A stretch of DNA of 64,000 bases from Schistosoma mansoni (GCF_000237925.1 NC_031495.1:37786210-37850209); one strand, 5' to 3'; shown: positions 12,393 to 23,904, numbered from the stretch's first letter. Notes: a model not told the origin generated them from the letters alone. Numbers and translations: made by a program.

Positions 12393-12592
12393 NNNNNNNN
12401 NNNNNNNNNNNNNNNNNNNNNNNNNNNNNNNNNNNNNNNNNNNNNNNNNNNNNNNNNNNNNNNNNNNNNNNNNNNNNNNNNNNNNNNNNNNNNNNNNNNN
12501 NNNNNNNNNNNNNNNNNNNNNNNNNNNNNNNNNNNNNNNNNNNNNNNNNNNNNNNNNNNNNNNNNNNNNNNNNNNNNNNNNNNNNNNNNNNN
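12393..12592. other. Assembly gap, 200 N
   Basis: Exactly 200 N, a placeholder length. Comparison with 34116-34230 suggests the true missing sequence is about 115 bases. Confidence 0.95.
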
Positions 12593-12735
12593 AAACGAGG
12601 GAGCACAGAACATTTGTTATATTGCTCACAGGATGAGATCGTTGAGCAGTGTACACCCTTGAGAAGTTGTGACTGGTGGAATTCAAATGAGTCAAGCGTG
12701 AAACATGCACTCACTCTATTCAATTGAACATTGTT
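12593..12735 (-). repeat. Old SINE relic (also at 14010-14180, 19820-19995 and 33960-34145)
   Basis: On the minus strand the segment resembles a very worn family II SINE: a GTGTACACTGC-like stretch and a TGTGCTTCC-TGGTTT stretch flank a decayed ribozyme. The four copies share it because of the two duplications plus one older copy. Confidence 0.4.
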
Positions 12736-14840
12736 GAGCATTATCATGAATTGATTGAAATTAGATTTGCATTACACACTCTCATTGGACCGCTTACTTC
12801 AGAGTTTGAATATTGATCATATTTGTGGTTAAATATGAGATGAGAATAATGACGATGACTATTATTAAGTAACTACAATACAATTGAAAATGCACCGATA
12901 TCATGAATGAATCGATTTTGCAAAACTAGATTGTAGAATTCACAAGTACACCTCATAGGAAGAAGAAGAAGAAGGTGAACTGTAACTCACCAACTGTAGG
13001 TTATCATAGAAATTAACTAGTATTTGAGGTGATTATTTACATGCACATATTCATACAGCAAATATTAATTCCATATTTAGGAAAACCAATCGAATACATG
13101 GAAATATTCATTTTCTGGTTATCTATCAATGTTGTCTAAGTTTCGACAAGTTTGACACCTTCCTAGTCAACTGTATGTTAATCGACCATGAACGACAGCA
13201 GTTGATAGTTGACCACAAAACCAGTCGAGAATCCTATCGAAATAATCATTCATAGTACAAAATCCGATCAATATTCCCCATTTATATCGAACTTCATTGA
13301 TAAATGTTCTCTTCTGATTTCATTAAAATTTAAACCTTTGATAACAATCGTAAAATTTATGGTAGTAATTTTGTGATTTATAGAGATATTCAGTACACAC
13401 ATGTCGTCATATTTAAGATTCTTCATTTGCATAGCAACCCATCCTCGTTCAGATGTTCACATATAGACCAAAACCCAGTAGTTATGGTTTCAAAATTCAG
13501 TGCTTTATCCCTGGAACTGATAAGTGCTAATAATCAATGACTTGCACAGTGAATCAGAATTTGATCTGTAAGTGTCTGATTGTCCCTGTTGTTTCCCTTT
13601 GGGATTACAAAAACTCGACTTTCTTAATAACAAGTTTGTGATCAAATCACAATATCGCAGTGATCTGCCCATTATCCACATGCATCACTGCTGACCGATC
13701 AATTGCAGTCCATGATATAAACAACGAACAACCAAAAACGCTTGTAAATTAAATAATTGGAGTGATATTGTCACTAAGTACGTCCTATCAATGACCACCT
13801 CTCACAGATGATTGAAGCAATTATTCTAATCCAGACTACTATTTGATCAAAATTTCCAAAAGTGGCAAGAATGATAAACTGAACAATATGTATTTACATG
13901 TTTCAATGAAATTGACTGCATTTTGTGACTTCTGAAAGTTGAATATTCAAGAGAAAAGTGTTTTGATTTGTCTGATGTACACAACTGTTCTATTCAAATT
14001 CCTTAATTCAATGGTGTGTCCATTCTATAGAAATTGACAATCTTTGAAACGAGGAAGCACAGAACATGTTTCACATTACTCACAAGATGAGATTGTTGGG
14101 CAGTGTACACCCTTGAGAAGTTGTGACTAGTGGAATTCAAACGAGTCAATTGTGAGATATTCACTCACTCCATTCAATTGAATATGATCGAGAATTATTG
14201 TGGTTCCATATTTAATACCCGAATACAACTGTCAACAACCGTTACAGGCAATATTTATTGATTTATTTAGATGAACACATAAATATTAATACAAACTGCC
14301 ACCCAAATAATTGTGTACCTCACAATGAGAAAATAAGGTTATGAATTGATAGAGGAATGGAAGTGAGTATGATCAAGAGAATATAGTTAAACGAGTGAAA
14401 ATAAGTGGGAAAGAGCACTATTTCATAGAAACAAGAAAATCATAAGAGAATTGTTATACTGGATTCTATTCTGAGCCTCCATATCTGATAACATCTCAAG
14501 CCACTGAGTTGTATTATTTATAAGATCACAATAAGTTCATCGTGGAGGACCGACAGATCTTAGTTCTGTACAGCTTTCTTAGAATAGGTCTGTACTAAAA
14601 ATGTCACACTTTATCTTCCTCCACAGACTTTCGTATCTGTCGAGAAGACGTTGTCAAACACTTAGCTAATATATTACAAACCTCTCAAGAAAGGCTACTA
14701 CTGATTGTTCCTTGAGCTCTATGATCATGCTTAAATGTCAACAAAACCATTACTAATACAGCTTTCTCTTTAATTCACTTCACATTTCACTGCATATATA
14801 TAATTATAACAGACATTCAAATCAAAACAATATGACTTAC

Positions 14841-15270
14841 CAGTTTTAACAGAGCTCTTTGTTTTCTTCCCAGTTGTATTATTGATACTAGAATGAACAA
14901 TGTTTGAACTTTGATTACATTTATTTACACTATCCTCATGGATATCAATGGGATTCATAATATTACCATCATTATTAACTTCATGATGAGTTGGAAGTTT
15001 TGAATTCATTAATAATTTATCATTCAGTTTTGTTTTAACATTCTCATGATGCTGATGCTGCTGCTGATGATGATGAGGATTATGATCAAATTCTGAATTT
15101 AATTGTTCCGGTGGGAAATTAATCAAATGTGGAGAATAATATGAAGGATTATTGAAATTTAATATTGTCGGTGAAAGGCATACAGTATTATTATTACTAC
15201 TATTATTATTATGATTAGTATTATTCACAAAGAAATTATTGTTTAGATCTGAGTTTGTTAAGTATTCCAT
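14841..15270 (-). CDS. neurod: Putative exon 1 of the NeuroD-type gene (Asn/His/Gln-rich N-terminus)
   Basis: The ATG at 15270-15268 opens 143 codons, followed by one leftover G, and then a consensus donor (CTG|GTAAGT) at 14840-14835. The frame has a stop upstream (15337-15339) and no acceptor before the ATG, so this is a first coding exon. The peptide starts MEYLTNSDLNNNF, is rich in Asn and has a His/Gln run; no domain is seen. The leftover G joins the CT that opens the acceptor exon at 2068 to make GCT (Ala), so the frame continues into the bHLH exon and gives a 515-aa protein. Strand, phase and composition all agree, but transcript evidence is lacking and other exons could lie between. 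Reading through the donor gives only about 23 further codons. An exact copy lies at 20650-21079. Confidence 0.7.
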
Positions 15271-15421
15271 ATTTTTTTTTACTTTTCCCTTCTTGGTTCT
15301 GAATAAATGAATTGCCTTCAATAAATATAAATCAATCTACAAAACTACTTATCACTTAGTGATATGAATCCATCAATGATTAAAGTAATAATAAATGAAA
15401 AATTTTAATAGTTTACATCTG

Positions 15422-15543
15422 ATTGGTTAATTAATTAGCGTTTGAAATAAACCAATCAGAAAAATGCAAATCATCTGTGGTTTTTTTAAAAAATATTTTT
15501 TAACCAATAAGAAATTAGATTCGGCCGTAACAAATTAACCAAT
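15422..15543 (-). promoter_or_regulatory. Promoter-like cluster upstream of exon 1
   Basis: Within 122 bases there are four CCAAT boxes (15422-15426 as ATTGG; 15452-15456, 15504-15508 and 15539-15543 as CCAAT), a perfect octamer ATGCAAAT (15464-15471, the POU-factor site) and TTAATTAATTAG (15427-15438, homeodomain-type). It sits 150-275 bases upstream of the exon 1 ATG, which suits a promoter for a developmental regulator. No clear TATA box was chosen. The whole cluster is repeated at 21231-21352. Confidence 0.45.
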
Positions 15544-15643
15544 GGTGAAAAAGAAGATTAATAACCCCCTTTGTAAAGTTATGTCAACAGATTGAAGTCA
15601 TAAATTCATCTAAACAATAATTGGATGATACAAACAAATAATA

Positions 15644-16045
15644 TTAAGTGAATTTAAGCTTCGCCTTCATTGCACAAGCAGGTGGCTATCAGGATTCTGT
15701 AGCTTAATCGATAATCCGATGGTGTTTGAAGCTAACGGTACTGATATATAAGAACTTTCGTCTAAATTAGAGGGAATAGTTTCACAATATTTGGGCGCTG
15801 AGTTGATGTATTTTCTTGAAAAAGCTTGGACCAGATTGCCAGGCGAAAGGTTGGATTTATTTCAAATTCTTTAGCTGAGATTTTACAAATATATTATTCC
15901 TATATAATGTCGAACGGTACTGAGTTCAAGTCCCAAAGTGAACATCAACTCTGGGATATAGATACATCCAGTTGATTAGTCCTAAATAGGTCGAAACGCG
16001 TATCCTGGTTTCCACTGCTAGCCACCATTCATCTTTGCCTATAAA
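15644..16045 (+). repeat. Family I SINE interrupted by another insertion
   Basis: The 5' head (TGCACAAGCAGGTGGCTATC) and A-box run to about 15744. The SINE resumes at 15913 with the B-box, a decayed ribozyme (TTGATTAG, GAAA) and the start of the tail. It begins exactly where block X copy 1 stops matching copy 2. Confidence 0.75.
15745..15912. mobile_element. 168-base unclassified insertion with target-site duplication
   Basis: AACGGTACTGA occurs at 15734-15744 and 15913-15923 and flanks the insert perfectly, splitting a family I SINE between A- and B-box. An 11-base duplication is what the SINEs and LINEs here make, so this is probably a 5'-truncated retroelement end. The family was not recognised. 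Confidence 0.65.
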
Positions 16046-17029
16046 ACTGAGGTCATGAATAATTTGTTGAATAGCATATAACATGTTCGTGTAATCATTT
16101 AAAAAAACTTTTATTTCATCTTTATTGATATTCTCAAGACTTGATAAGTCCTTACTGATGTACAATCCTCAATAACAGGAAAAATTAATATTTTAATGTC
16201 TACTACTAGCTAACCATGTAAAAATACAAATAAATAAGGACAGAAAACATCTTTTAGAAAATAATTTTATAAAATACACACGGCTGAAATATATATGAAA
16301 ACAAAAGTTAGTTAGGATTGTAGGTATGGAATGAGCAAGTCTTTCTTAAGAGTCCCTGTGTAGACCCATGATCAGTGGAGTTCAACCATTCGAAGATGAC
16401 TGACTGTTTCTCATGTAAACTTGATTAAACTCTGATATGATATCAGCAACAGCTGATGGTTTCCGGTCAACAGACATTCAGTATCTTGTGTAGACCATAA
16501 GTATTGGGAAATAGTTAATCAATCTGATAATCTCATTTACAGTTTATAATTATTAATGGTTGACTACCTTTGGCATTCGATGAAACAATGAAATACTAGG
16601 TAGTAAATTTCTATGCACTTCAGTATATTTAAGGTTCAACTATTCAATAATAGACATTTGCAAAGTAGATGATTGAACTATCTAGTTAATAAAGATGATA
16701 AATACACACATACTACAGTACCAACTACACGTTCATCTAATGATGATTAGTATAATAATATTTCGGAAAAAGACTATGACAGTCAGAAAAAGATAGAGTG
16801 TCAGTATACAGAATTAATAACCAGTGAACTGAATAATATCGGGAGGTATATAGGCTTCTTGGTTAGGATTTATACATGATAATAGTAACCAACTTTTGGA
16901 GAATTTAGATGACTGGAAACCGATGTGAAACAGATTTCTGTCAACTAAGATAATTTTTTCATAATTGTTATTCATTATCATATTTATGTGGAAGATTGCC
17001 CAAATTAGTGTAAACGCTTGCATTGAAGG
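16046..17029. other. No gene; small RTE LINE scrap
   Basis: Mostly featureless AT-rich DNA. A segment at about 16440-16492 matches the RTE fragment at 45545-45592 (shared TTCCGGTCAACAGACATTCA-type block). Confidence 0.45.
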
Positions 17030-17300
17030 GTCACTCTCTAAGCCTTTGACTTAAACGTCTTATCTACAAGGCAATGGAGTAACGTCACGGGCTGATGTCT
17101 AATTGTGCGTGGTAACTGAAAATAAGTTTATACATAATTATTCTTCAGAGGATCCTGTGGCCCATGCATAACACTAATTTGAAGTCAGGTTTTTCCAACT
17201 CTCCATATTTACCAACTCGGTTTAAGGCCAAGACATTCACTTTTCACCATATCATTATCGTAAAAATCACCTTTCCTTCATGTGAGGTTAATAACTCGAA
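17030..17300 (+). repeat. R6 interspersed repeat, diverged copy
   Basis: It shares order and spacing of blocks (GGTCACTCTC, CCTTTGAC, GGCCCATGCA, TTTTTCCAACT, AGACATTCACTTTT) with 56480-56940. Confidence 0.5.
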
Positions 17301-17464
17301 CTTTAATCAATCTGCAATACTATGCGGCCATCTTCTATTGTCTTCTTAAAGTACCGTTTCGTGTATGAGACAGTTATCCATCTCAAAAAATATTACAAAA
17401 TGACTTTGGTTAAACCTGTACACCATTGAATACCTGTCCATTGATCTAAAGGTTAAGGATTTGT

Positions 17465-17897
17465 AGAGTTGAGATCATTGAAGCTATACCACCATGGAAA
17501 ACCTAGAAGCACTGAACGACCGTTTCGTCCTATTACGGGACTCCTCAGCAGTGCGCATCCACGATCCCGCACTCGCGAGATTCGAAACCAGGACCTATCA
17601 ATCTCGCACCAGAGCACTTAACCGACAGACCACTGAGCCGGCCGGCATCCAACGGTGTAAATGTCTAACTTCAACCAATCCACGAAATTGAGCAATCATT
17701 CACCAATATCATCAGTGAATTGATATCTCTCAACAGACCTGGTTGAACTCCACTGGTTACTGCTTCTCACTAGAACTCCAGGAAATACCTCATGGAGCTA
17801 GTCCAGTGCTTCCAGGTTTTCCATGATGGTCTAACTTCAATTGACTCATGATCTCAACTCTATAAAATTACTAAAATCTCCACAAAACCCCTTCTGA
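17465..17897. repeat. Family II SINE inverted dimer with a shared target-site duplication
   Basis: 17465 to about 17797 is a nearly full family II SINE on the minus strand; 17800-17897 is a plus-strand 3' segment ending in the family terminus CACAAAACCCCTTCTG. Both outer ends are SINE 3' ends. TAAGGATTTGT at 17454-17464 and 17898-17908 flanks the pair, so the dimer entered as one unit. Confidence 0.8.
17509..17554 (-). ncRNA. Hammerhead ribozyme, family II, intact core
   Basis: Minus strand: GCACTG, CTGAGGAG, stem II with loop, GAAA, short stem III, cleavage triplet GTT, CAGTGC. Stem I pairs over six bases, the core is complete and GUU is an allowed NUH triplet. Same sequence as 28337-28382. 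Confidence 0.75.
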
Positions 17898-18228
17898 TAA
17901 GGATTTGTGTTTAAGACAAAATATCCTGAGTTTAACTTTCGAGAGAGAGAGAGAGAGAAAGATCATGGATGTACATTGCTAAGGAGTTTTATACTACGAA
18001 GAAATAACTACCCAATATACTTCCATGTTTTTACGGGTTGTTTGACATAGTATATTACTTGATCTCAGTATATTATTATTACTATCATTATTATTATTAG
18101 TATAGACCAGACAGAAAGTATGATTGTGACAGTTAATTCTTTATTGTTCATTGTTTTCAATAATTCTATCTATGTACATGTTAAATGATGAATTCGATGT
18201 ATATTCGTTTATTATTATTATTACTTAT

Positions 18229-19182
18229 AATTGTCACTTATTCATCTTCCGTTTCCTTCCAATATTCGATCAGAGAACATCTTCAAATGAGTGAACAAAA
18301 CAAATGAGATATGAAAGTTACTCATAAACTGTATATCTCAATTTATTATTATGATAAAAGCTTCTGATCAAAATGATAATACATACATATATATGCATAT
18401 GTATATCCACAATACTTACACCCACCCACCCACACACACACACAAATACATAAATACTCATGTACTCATCTAAATTAATCAAACCTAAGATGAATCCAGT
18501 TTAAACTTGTTTCATTTATTATCACTGATAAATATCATTCTATTAAACACATATAATTCATATCACCCACTACCACAAGCGTCCCACCTTCACTCTGAAC
18601 AGACGTATAAAACTTCCTGATTTCATTCTTTTATTCATATTATTTAGTCAATTGTCTGGACTACATACGTTTAACTGCATGTCTTTCAACAATTGAAACG
18701 TTTAAGGCATTTAACCACTAAGAAGTGGTAATATTGAGTAGAAGAGGTGGTGGTAATGGTAGATGAGTAGTAGTAGTAGTTGTTGTTGTACATGGGACTG
18801 ACAGCGTAGAGTGAGACAGCATAATGCAAAAAATATATACATCATTGTGTTATCTTCCATCAAATGACTTTTTCTTAATCAACCACTGAGCTTGAAAAGA
18901 AAAAAAACAAAACATGAAAAATTTCTTGTGTTTATGGCTCCAATGAAAAGAATAACCACTGACCACAAAAATGATGAAGAAAGAAAATTGAAGAAAATAA
19001 TAACAAGCGAAAATACAAAAAATGTGTGTGTATATGTATTTGAGTTGTCTATTTAATTGCTTCATTATATTGTCTTTTTTTTAAAATAAAACTTGTATTT
19101 TATTGTTCTGGAAATTCTTCCATTCTTGACCCTTTCCTACTCATTCTTTTGATTATTTTTATTACCCTAACTTCTTAGGGTA
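18229..19182 (+). repeat. Direct duplication block Z, copy 1
   Basis: It matches 22100-23053 at a fixed offset of 3871 with very few changes (one near 19108). It ends exactly at a 200-N gap. It contains a CCCA/CA simple repeat (about 18420-18445), a GTA/GTT run (about 18765-18790) and no recognised gene; a 71-codon open frame on the minus strand has no coding features. Confidence 0.88.
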
Positions 19183-19382
19183 NNNNNNNNNNNNNNNNNN
19201 NNNNNNNNNNNNNNNNNNNNNNNNNNNNNNNNNNNNNNNNNNNNNNNNNNNNNNNNNNNNNNNNNNNNNNNNNNNNNNNNNNNNNNNNNNNNNNNNNNNN
19301 NNNNNNNNNNNNNNNNNNNNNNNNNNNNNNNNNNNNNNNNNNNNNNNNNNNNNNNNNNNNNNNNNNNNNNNNNNNNNNNNNN
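19183..19382. other. Assembly gap, 200 N
   Basis: Exactly 200 N, lying between duplicated blocks Z (copy 1) and X (copy 2). Confidence 0.95.
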
Positions 19383-20649
19383 GTCTGATTGTCCCTGTTG
19401 TTTCCCTTAGGGATTACAAAAACTCGACTTTCTTAATAACAAGTTTGTGATCAAATCACAATATCGCAGTGATCTGCCCATTATCCACATGCATCACTGC
19501 TGACCGACCAATTGCAGTCCATGATATAAACAACGAACAACCAAAAACGCTTGTAAATTAAATAATTAGAGTGATATTGTCACTAAGTACGTCCTATCAA
19601 TGACCACCTCTCACAGATGATTGAAGCAATCATTCTAATCCAGACTACTATTTGATCAAAATTTCCAAAAGTGGCAAGAATGATAAACTGAACAATATGT
19701 ATTTACATGTTTCAATGAAATTGACTGCATTTTGTGATTTCTGAAAGTTGAATATTCAAGAGAAAAATGTTTTGATTTGTCTGATGTACACAACTGTTCT
19801 ATTCAAATTCCTTAATTCAATGGTGTGTCCATTCTATAGAAATTGACAATCTTTGAAACCAGGAAGCACAGAACATGTTTCACATTACTCACAAGATGAG
19901 ATTGTTGGGCAGTGTACACCCTTGAGAAGTTGTGACTAGTGGAATTCAAACGAGTCAATTGTGAGATATTCACTCACTCCATTCAATTGAATATGATCGA
20001 GAATTATTGTGGTTCCATATTTAATACCCGAATACAACTGTCAACAACCGTTACAGGCAATATTTATTGATTTATTTAGATGAACACATAAATATTAATA
20101 CAAACTGCCACCCAAATAATTGTGTACCTCACAATGAGAAAATAAGGTTATGAATTGATAGAGGAATGGAAGTGAGTATGATCAAGAGAATATAGTTAAA
20201 CGAGTGAAAATAAGTGGGAAAGAGCACTATTTCATAGAAACAAGAAAATCATAAGAGAATTGTTATACTGGATTCTATTCTGAGCCTCCATATCTGATAA
20301 CATCTCAAGCCACTGAGTTGTATTATTTATAAGATCACAATAAGTTCATCGTGGAGGACCGACAGATCTTAGTTCTGTACAGCTTTCTTAGAATAGGTCT
20401 GTACTAAAAATGTCACACTTTATCTTCCTCCACAGACTTTCGTATCTGTCGAGAAGACGTTGTCAAACACTTAGCTAATATATTACAAACCTCTCAAGAA
20501 AGGCTACTACTGATTGTTCCTTGAGCTCTATGATCATGCTTAAATGTCAACAAAACCATTACTAATACAGCTTTCTCTTTAATTCACTTCACATTTCACT
20601 GCATATATATAATTATAACAGACATTCAAATCAAAACAATATGACTTAC

Positions 20650-21079
20650 CAGTTTTAACAGAGCTCTTTGTTTTCTTCCCAGTTGTATTATTGATACTAG
20701 AATGAACAATGTTTGAACTTTGATTACATTTATTTACACTATCCTCATGGATATCAATGGGATTCATAATATTACCATCATTATTAACTTCATGATGAGT
20801 TGGAAGTTTTGAATTCATTAATAATTTATCATTCAGTTTTGTTTTAACATTCTCATGATGCTGATGCTGCTGCTGATGATGATGAGGATTATGATCAAAT
20901 TCTGAATTTAATTGTTCCGGTGGGAAATTAATCAAATGTGGAGAATAATATGAAGGATTATTGAAATTTAATATTGTCGGTGAAAGGCATACAGTATTAT
21001 TATTACTACTATTATTATTATGATTAGTATTATTCACAAAGAAATTATTGTTTAGATCTGAGTTTGTTAAGTATTCCAT
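20650..21079 (-). CDS. Second copy of NeuroD-type exon 1 (probable assembly duplicate)
   Basis: The encoded peptide and the GTAAGT donor are the same as in the exon at 14841-15270, at a constant offset of 5809 bases. It lies inside a block (19383-21452) that repeats 13574-15643 with only a few single-base differences and borders a 200-N gap. It is best read as the other haplotype of exon 1. If it is real, it would be an alternative first exon with its own promoter copy. It keeps the same phase, so it would also splice to the bHLH exon. Confidence 0.6.
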
Positions 21080-21230
21080 ATTTTTTTTTACTTTTCCCTT
21101 CTTGGTTCTGAATAAATGAATTGCCTTCAATAAATATAAATCAATCTACAAAACTACTTATCACTTAGTGATATGAATCCATCAATGATTAAAGTAATAA
21201 TAAATGAAAAATTTTAATAGTTTACATCTG

Positions 21231-21352
21231 ATTGGTTAATTAATTAGCGTTTGAAATAAACCAATCAGAAAAATGCAAATCATCTGTGGTTTTTTTAAAA
21301 AATATTTTTTAACCAATAAGAAATTAGATTCGGCCGTAACAAATTAACCAAT
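21231..21352 (-). promoter_or_regulatory. Second copy of the CCAAT/octamer cluster
   Basis: This is the copy of 15422-15543 at offset 5809, with the same CCAAT boxes, octamer and homeodomain-type site. It is probably the same locus assembled twice. Confidence 0.4.
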
Positions 21353-21589
21353 GGTGAAAAAGAAGATTAATAACCCCCTTTGTAAAGTTATGTCAACAGA
21401 TTGAAGTCATAAATTCATCTAAACAATAATTGGATGATACAAACAAATAATACAGATAAAGAATAGTCGCTATAAAACAACATTATGGTTAGTAATAATT
21501 CAAGAAAAACTAGTCCTAATTTTTACAACATCCGTTCCGTTATAATACATTCTAATCTAAGTGACCAATCAATTGCAAACACCTCCATC

Positions 21590-21770
21590 ATACACGCGGT
21601 CAGTCGCAGTCCCAATAACTCAGACCATGAAGCTTGGTGATGTTGGTTCGGATTCACCAAGGTGCACTGGTTACTTCAGAATTTCAATTATACTCTTCTG
21701 ATGAGTGAGAACTAGCATAAAATCTGGGTCCAAGATTTCCTGTTGGCTGCCTCCAACCATTTAAATTCTT
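21590..21770 (+). repeat. Family III SINE relic
   Basis: A tRNA-like head (AATAACTCAGACCATGAAGC, GGTTCGGATTC) is followed by a decayed ribozyme and the GCTGCCTCCAACC 3' segment. Confidence 0.5.
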
Positions 21771-21899
21771 AGTATACATTATTCATCGCGAGTATTTTTG
21801 AGATAATGGAGAATATTTGTAGCTCAGAATGTGAGTGATGATTTATAGGAGAACCATTACACTATCACTGTGATATCAAACAAACATCTCATGCATAAG

Positions 21900-22099
21900 N
21901 NNNNNNNNNNNNNNNNNNNNNNNNNNNNNNNNNNNNNNNNNNNNNNNNNNNNNNNNNNNNNNNNNNNNNNNNNNNNNNNNNNNNNNNNNNNNNNNNNNNN
22001 NNNNNNNNNNNNNNNNNNNNNNNNNNNNNNNNNNNNNNNNNNNNNNNNNNNNNNNNNNNNNNNNNNNNNNNNNNNNNNNNNNNNNNNNNNNNNNNNNNN
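21900..22099. other. Assembly gap, 200 N
   Basis: Exactly 200 N, directly before the second copy of block Z. Confidence 0.95.
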
Positions 22100-23053
22100 A
22101 TAATTGTCACTTATTCATCTTCCGTTTCCTTCCAATATTCGATCAGAGAACATCTTCAAATGAGTGAACAAAACAAATGAGATATGAAAGTTACTCATAA
22201 ACTGTATATCTCAATTTATTATTATGATAAAAGCTTCTGATCAAAATGATAATACATACATATATATGCATATGTATATCCACAATACTTACACCCACCC
22301 ACCCACACACACACACAAATACATAAATACTCATGTACTCATCTAAATTAATCAAACCTAAGATGAATCCAGTTTAAACTTGTTTCATTTATTATCACTG
22401 ATAAATATCATTCTATTAAACACATATAATTCATATCACCCACTACCACAAGCGTCCCACCTTCACTCTGAACAGACGTATAAAACTTCCTGATTTCATT
22501 CTTTTATTCATATTATTTAGTCAATTGTCTGGACTACATACGTTTAACTGCATGTCTTTCAACAATTGAAACGTTTAAGGCATTTAACCACTAAGAAGTG
22601 GTAATATTGAGTAGAAGAGGTGGTGGTAATGGTAGATGAGTAGTAGTAGTAGTTGTTGTTGTACATGGGACTGACAGCGTAGAGTGAGACAGCATAATGC
22701 AAAAAATATATACATCATTGTGTTATCTTCCATCAAATGACTTTTTCTTAATCAACCACTGAGCTTGAAAAGAAAAAAAACAAAACATGAAAAATTTCTT
22801 GTGTTTATGGCTCCAATGAAAAGAATAACCACTGACCACAAAAATGATGAAGAAAGAAAATTGAAGAAAATAATAACAAGCGAAAATACAAAAAATGTGT
22901 GTGTATATGTATTTGAGTTGTCTATTTAATTGCTTCATTATATTGTCTTTTTTTTAAAATAAAACTTGTATTTTATTGTTCTGTCAATTCTTCCATTCTT
23001 GACCCTTTCCTACTCATTCTTTTGATTATTTTTATTACCCTAACTTCTTAGGG
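22100..23053 (+). repeat. Direct duplication block Z, copy 2
   Basis: It begins directly after a 200-N gap and repeats 18229-19182. With the two X blocks the order is X, unique, Z, gap, X, unique, gap, Z, as expected if two haplotypes were placed in tandem. Confidence 0.88.
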
Positions 23054-23134
23054 TAATATTTTTCTACGGTAGCAACTAACAACTGTAACTATGGTTACAG
23101 ATGACAAGTTAAGTAGGTAATATATTAGGTTTTT
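23054..23134. other. Short unique segment
   Basis: Continues block Z copy 2 past the point where copy 1 meets its gap; nothing recognised. Confidence 0.4.
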
Positions 23135-23275
23135 GAGTTGGAAGGAACTGGGTACGAGTCCTGGTATGAAAACTAACACTGGGATTTGATAGGTACACCC
23201 AACTGATGAGTTACAAATGGGATGAAACACTTGTCCTAAATTCGCTGTTAGCCATATACCAGGTATACCGGCAAA
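23135..23275 (+). repeat. Family I SINE fragment
   Basis: B-box-like GGTACGAGTCC, then a ribozyme that still has CTGATGAG and GAAA but eroded stems, then GCTGTTAGCC. Confidence 0.55.
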
Positions 23276-23904
23276 TTGTATTCATATTGATTAGTTTCGT
23301 TAGTCAATATTTGGAATTATAACTGACTAACCTCTTCCATATGAATTTATAGATTAGGTTTATGTCTATATGTCTGTACCGTGTACATGTATTCGACTGA
23401 ATAAAAACACCAGAATTCCGGATTGAGAAAACTTGAAGAATACCAGAGAACATCTGAAAGGTGTATCATTCAAACCGATTAGCAACTGATATCCATACGA
23501 AAGTAATCAATCAATTGCAAGACTAGATATCAATCGGTAAAGATAGTCAATATGATTGCCAAAACAAATAATGACCATCGAATCTAAGAAAAGATTCAGT
23601 TAGAGATAAGACTATCTAAACAAACTGACATAATATATTTATGGTATAATTAAAAAGCTCAGTCCTACATCATATAAGCGCTGAAGATAATCTCCAGTAA
23701 GAAAATGGAAGCTTCCCTCTTGAATCATCTAGCATTGTAAAACAAGTATCGGGAAAAGTGACTTATAACAGTTTAAATAAAGTTTTATCGATCTTTTTAA
23801 GTCCTTGTTTAATATTATTATATACATCGTAAGCTATGACATATCTTCAGTGATTAGGCGATTGTAAATACATGTCAGTTAGATAGGAAGAATCAGTAGC
23901 TATG

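Larger units (their letters stand above)
10513..13392 (+). repeat. Inverted duplication arm A
   Basis: It matches the reverse complement of 32905-36115 at high identity over nearly its whole length, interrupted by a 200-N gap (12393-12592). The outer break falls inside an old family II SINE relic at about 10513. The inner break is at about 13392. No transposase, terminal motif or target-site duplication was seen. A 105-codon open frame at 11068-11385 recurs in the partner only because the DNA is the same. Confidence 0.85.
2069..14840 (-). other. Inferred 12.8-kb phase-1 intron of the NeuroD-type gene
   Basis: The donor is GTAAGT at 14840-14835 and the acceptor is TTTTTTTTTAG at 2079-2069, both on the minus strand. 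The intron is filled with SINEs, one RTE LINE piece, simple repeats, one 200-N gap and one arm of a large inverted duplication. No other protein gene was recognised in it. The pairing of these two splice sites is an inference from strand, phase and coding style. Confidence 0.6.
13574..15643 (+). repeat. Direct duplication block X, copy 1 (carries exon 1)
   Basis: It matches 19383-21452 base for base at a fixed offset, with only scattered substitutions (for example near 13603, 13750, 13918 and 14040) and no length change. Divergence of this size looks allelic. The match ends at a family I SINE start near 15644. An old minus-strand SINE relic lies at about 14010-14180. Confidence 0.9.
19383..21452 (+). 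repeat. Direct duplication block X, copy 2
   Basis: This copy starts immediately after a 200-N gap, which suggests the boundary is set by assembly and not by biology. It ends where unrelated sequence (21453-21899) leads into the next 200-N gap. Confidence 0.9.

Noticed and set aside
18850-19065. Seventy-one codon frame repeated at 22723-22938
   Set aside because: It lies in the duplicated block Z; the peptide is Phe/Lys-rich from A/T runs and has no recognisable feature.
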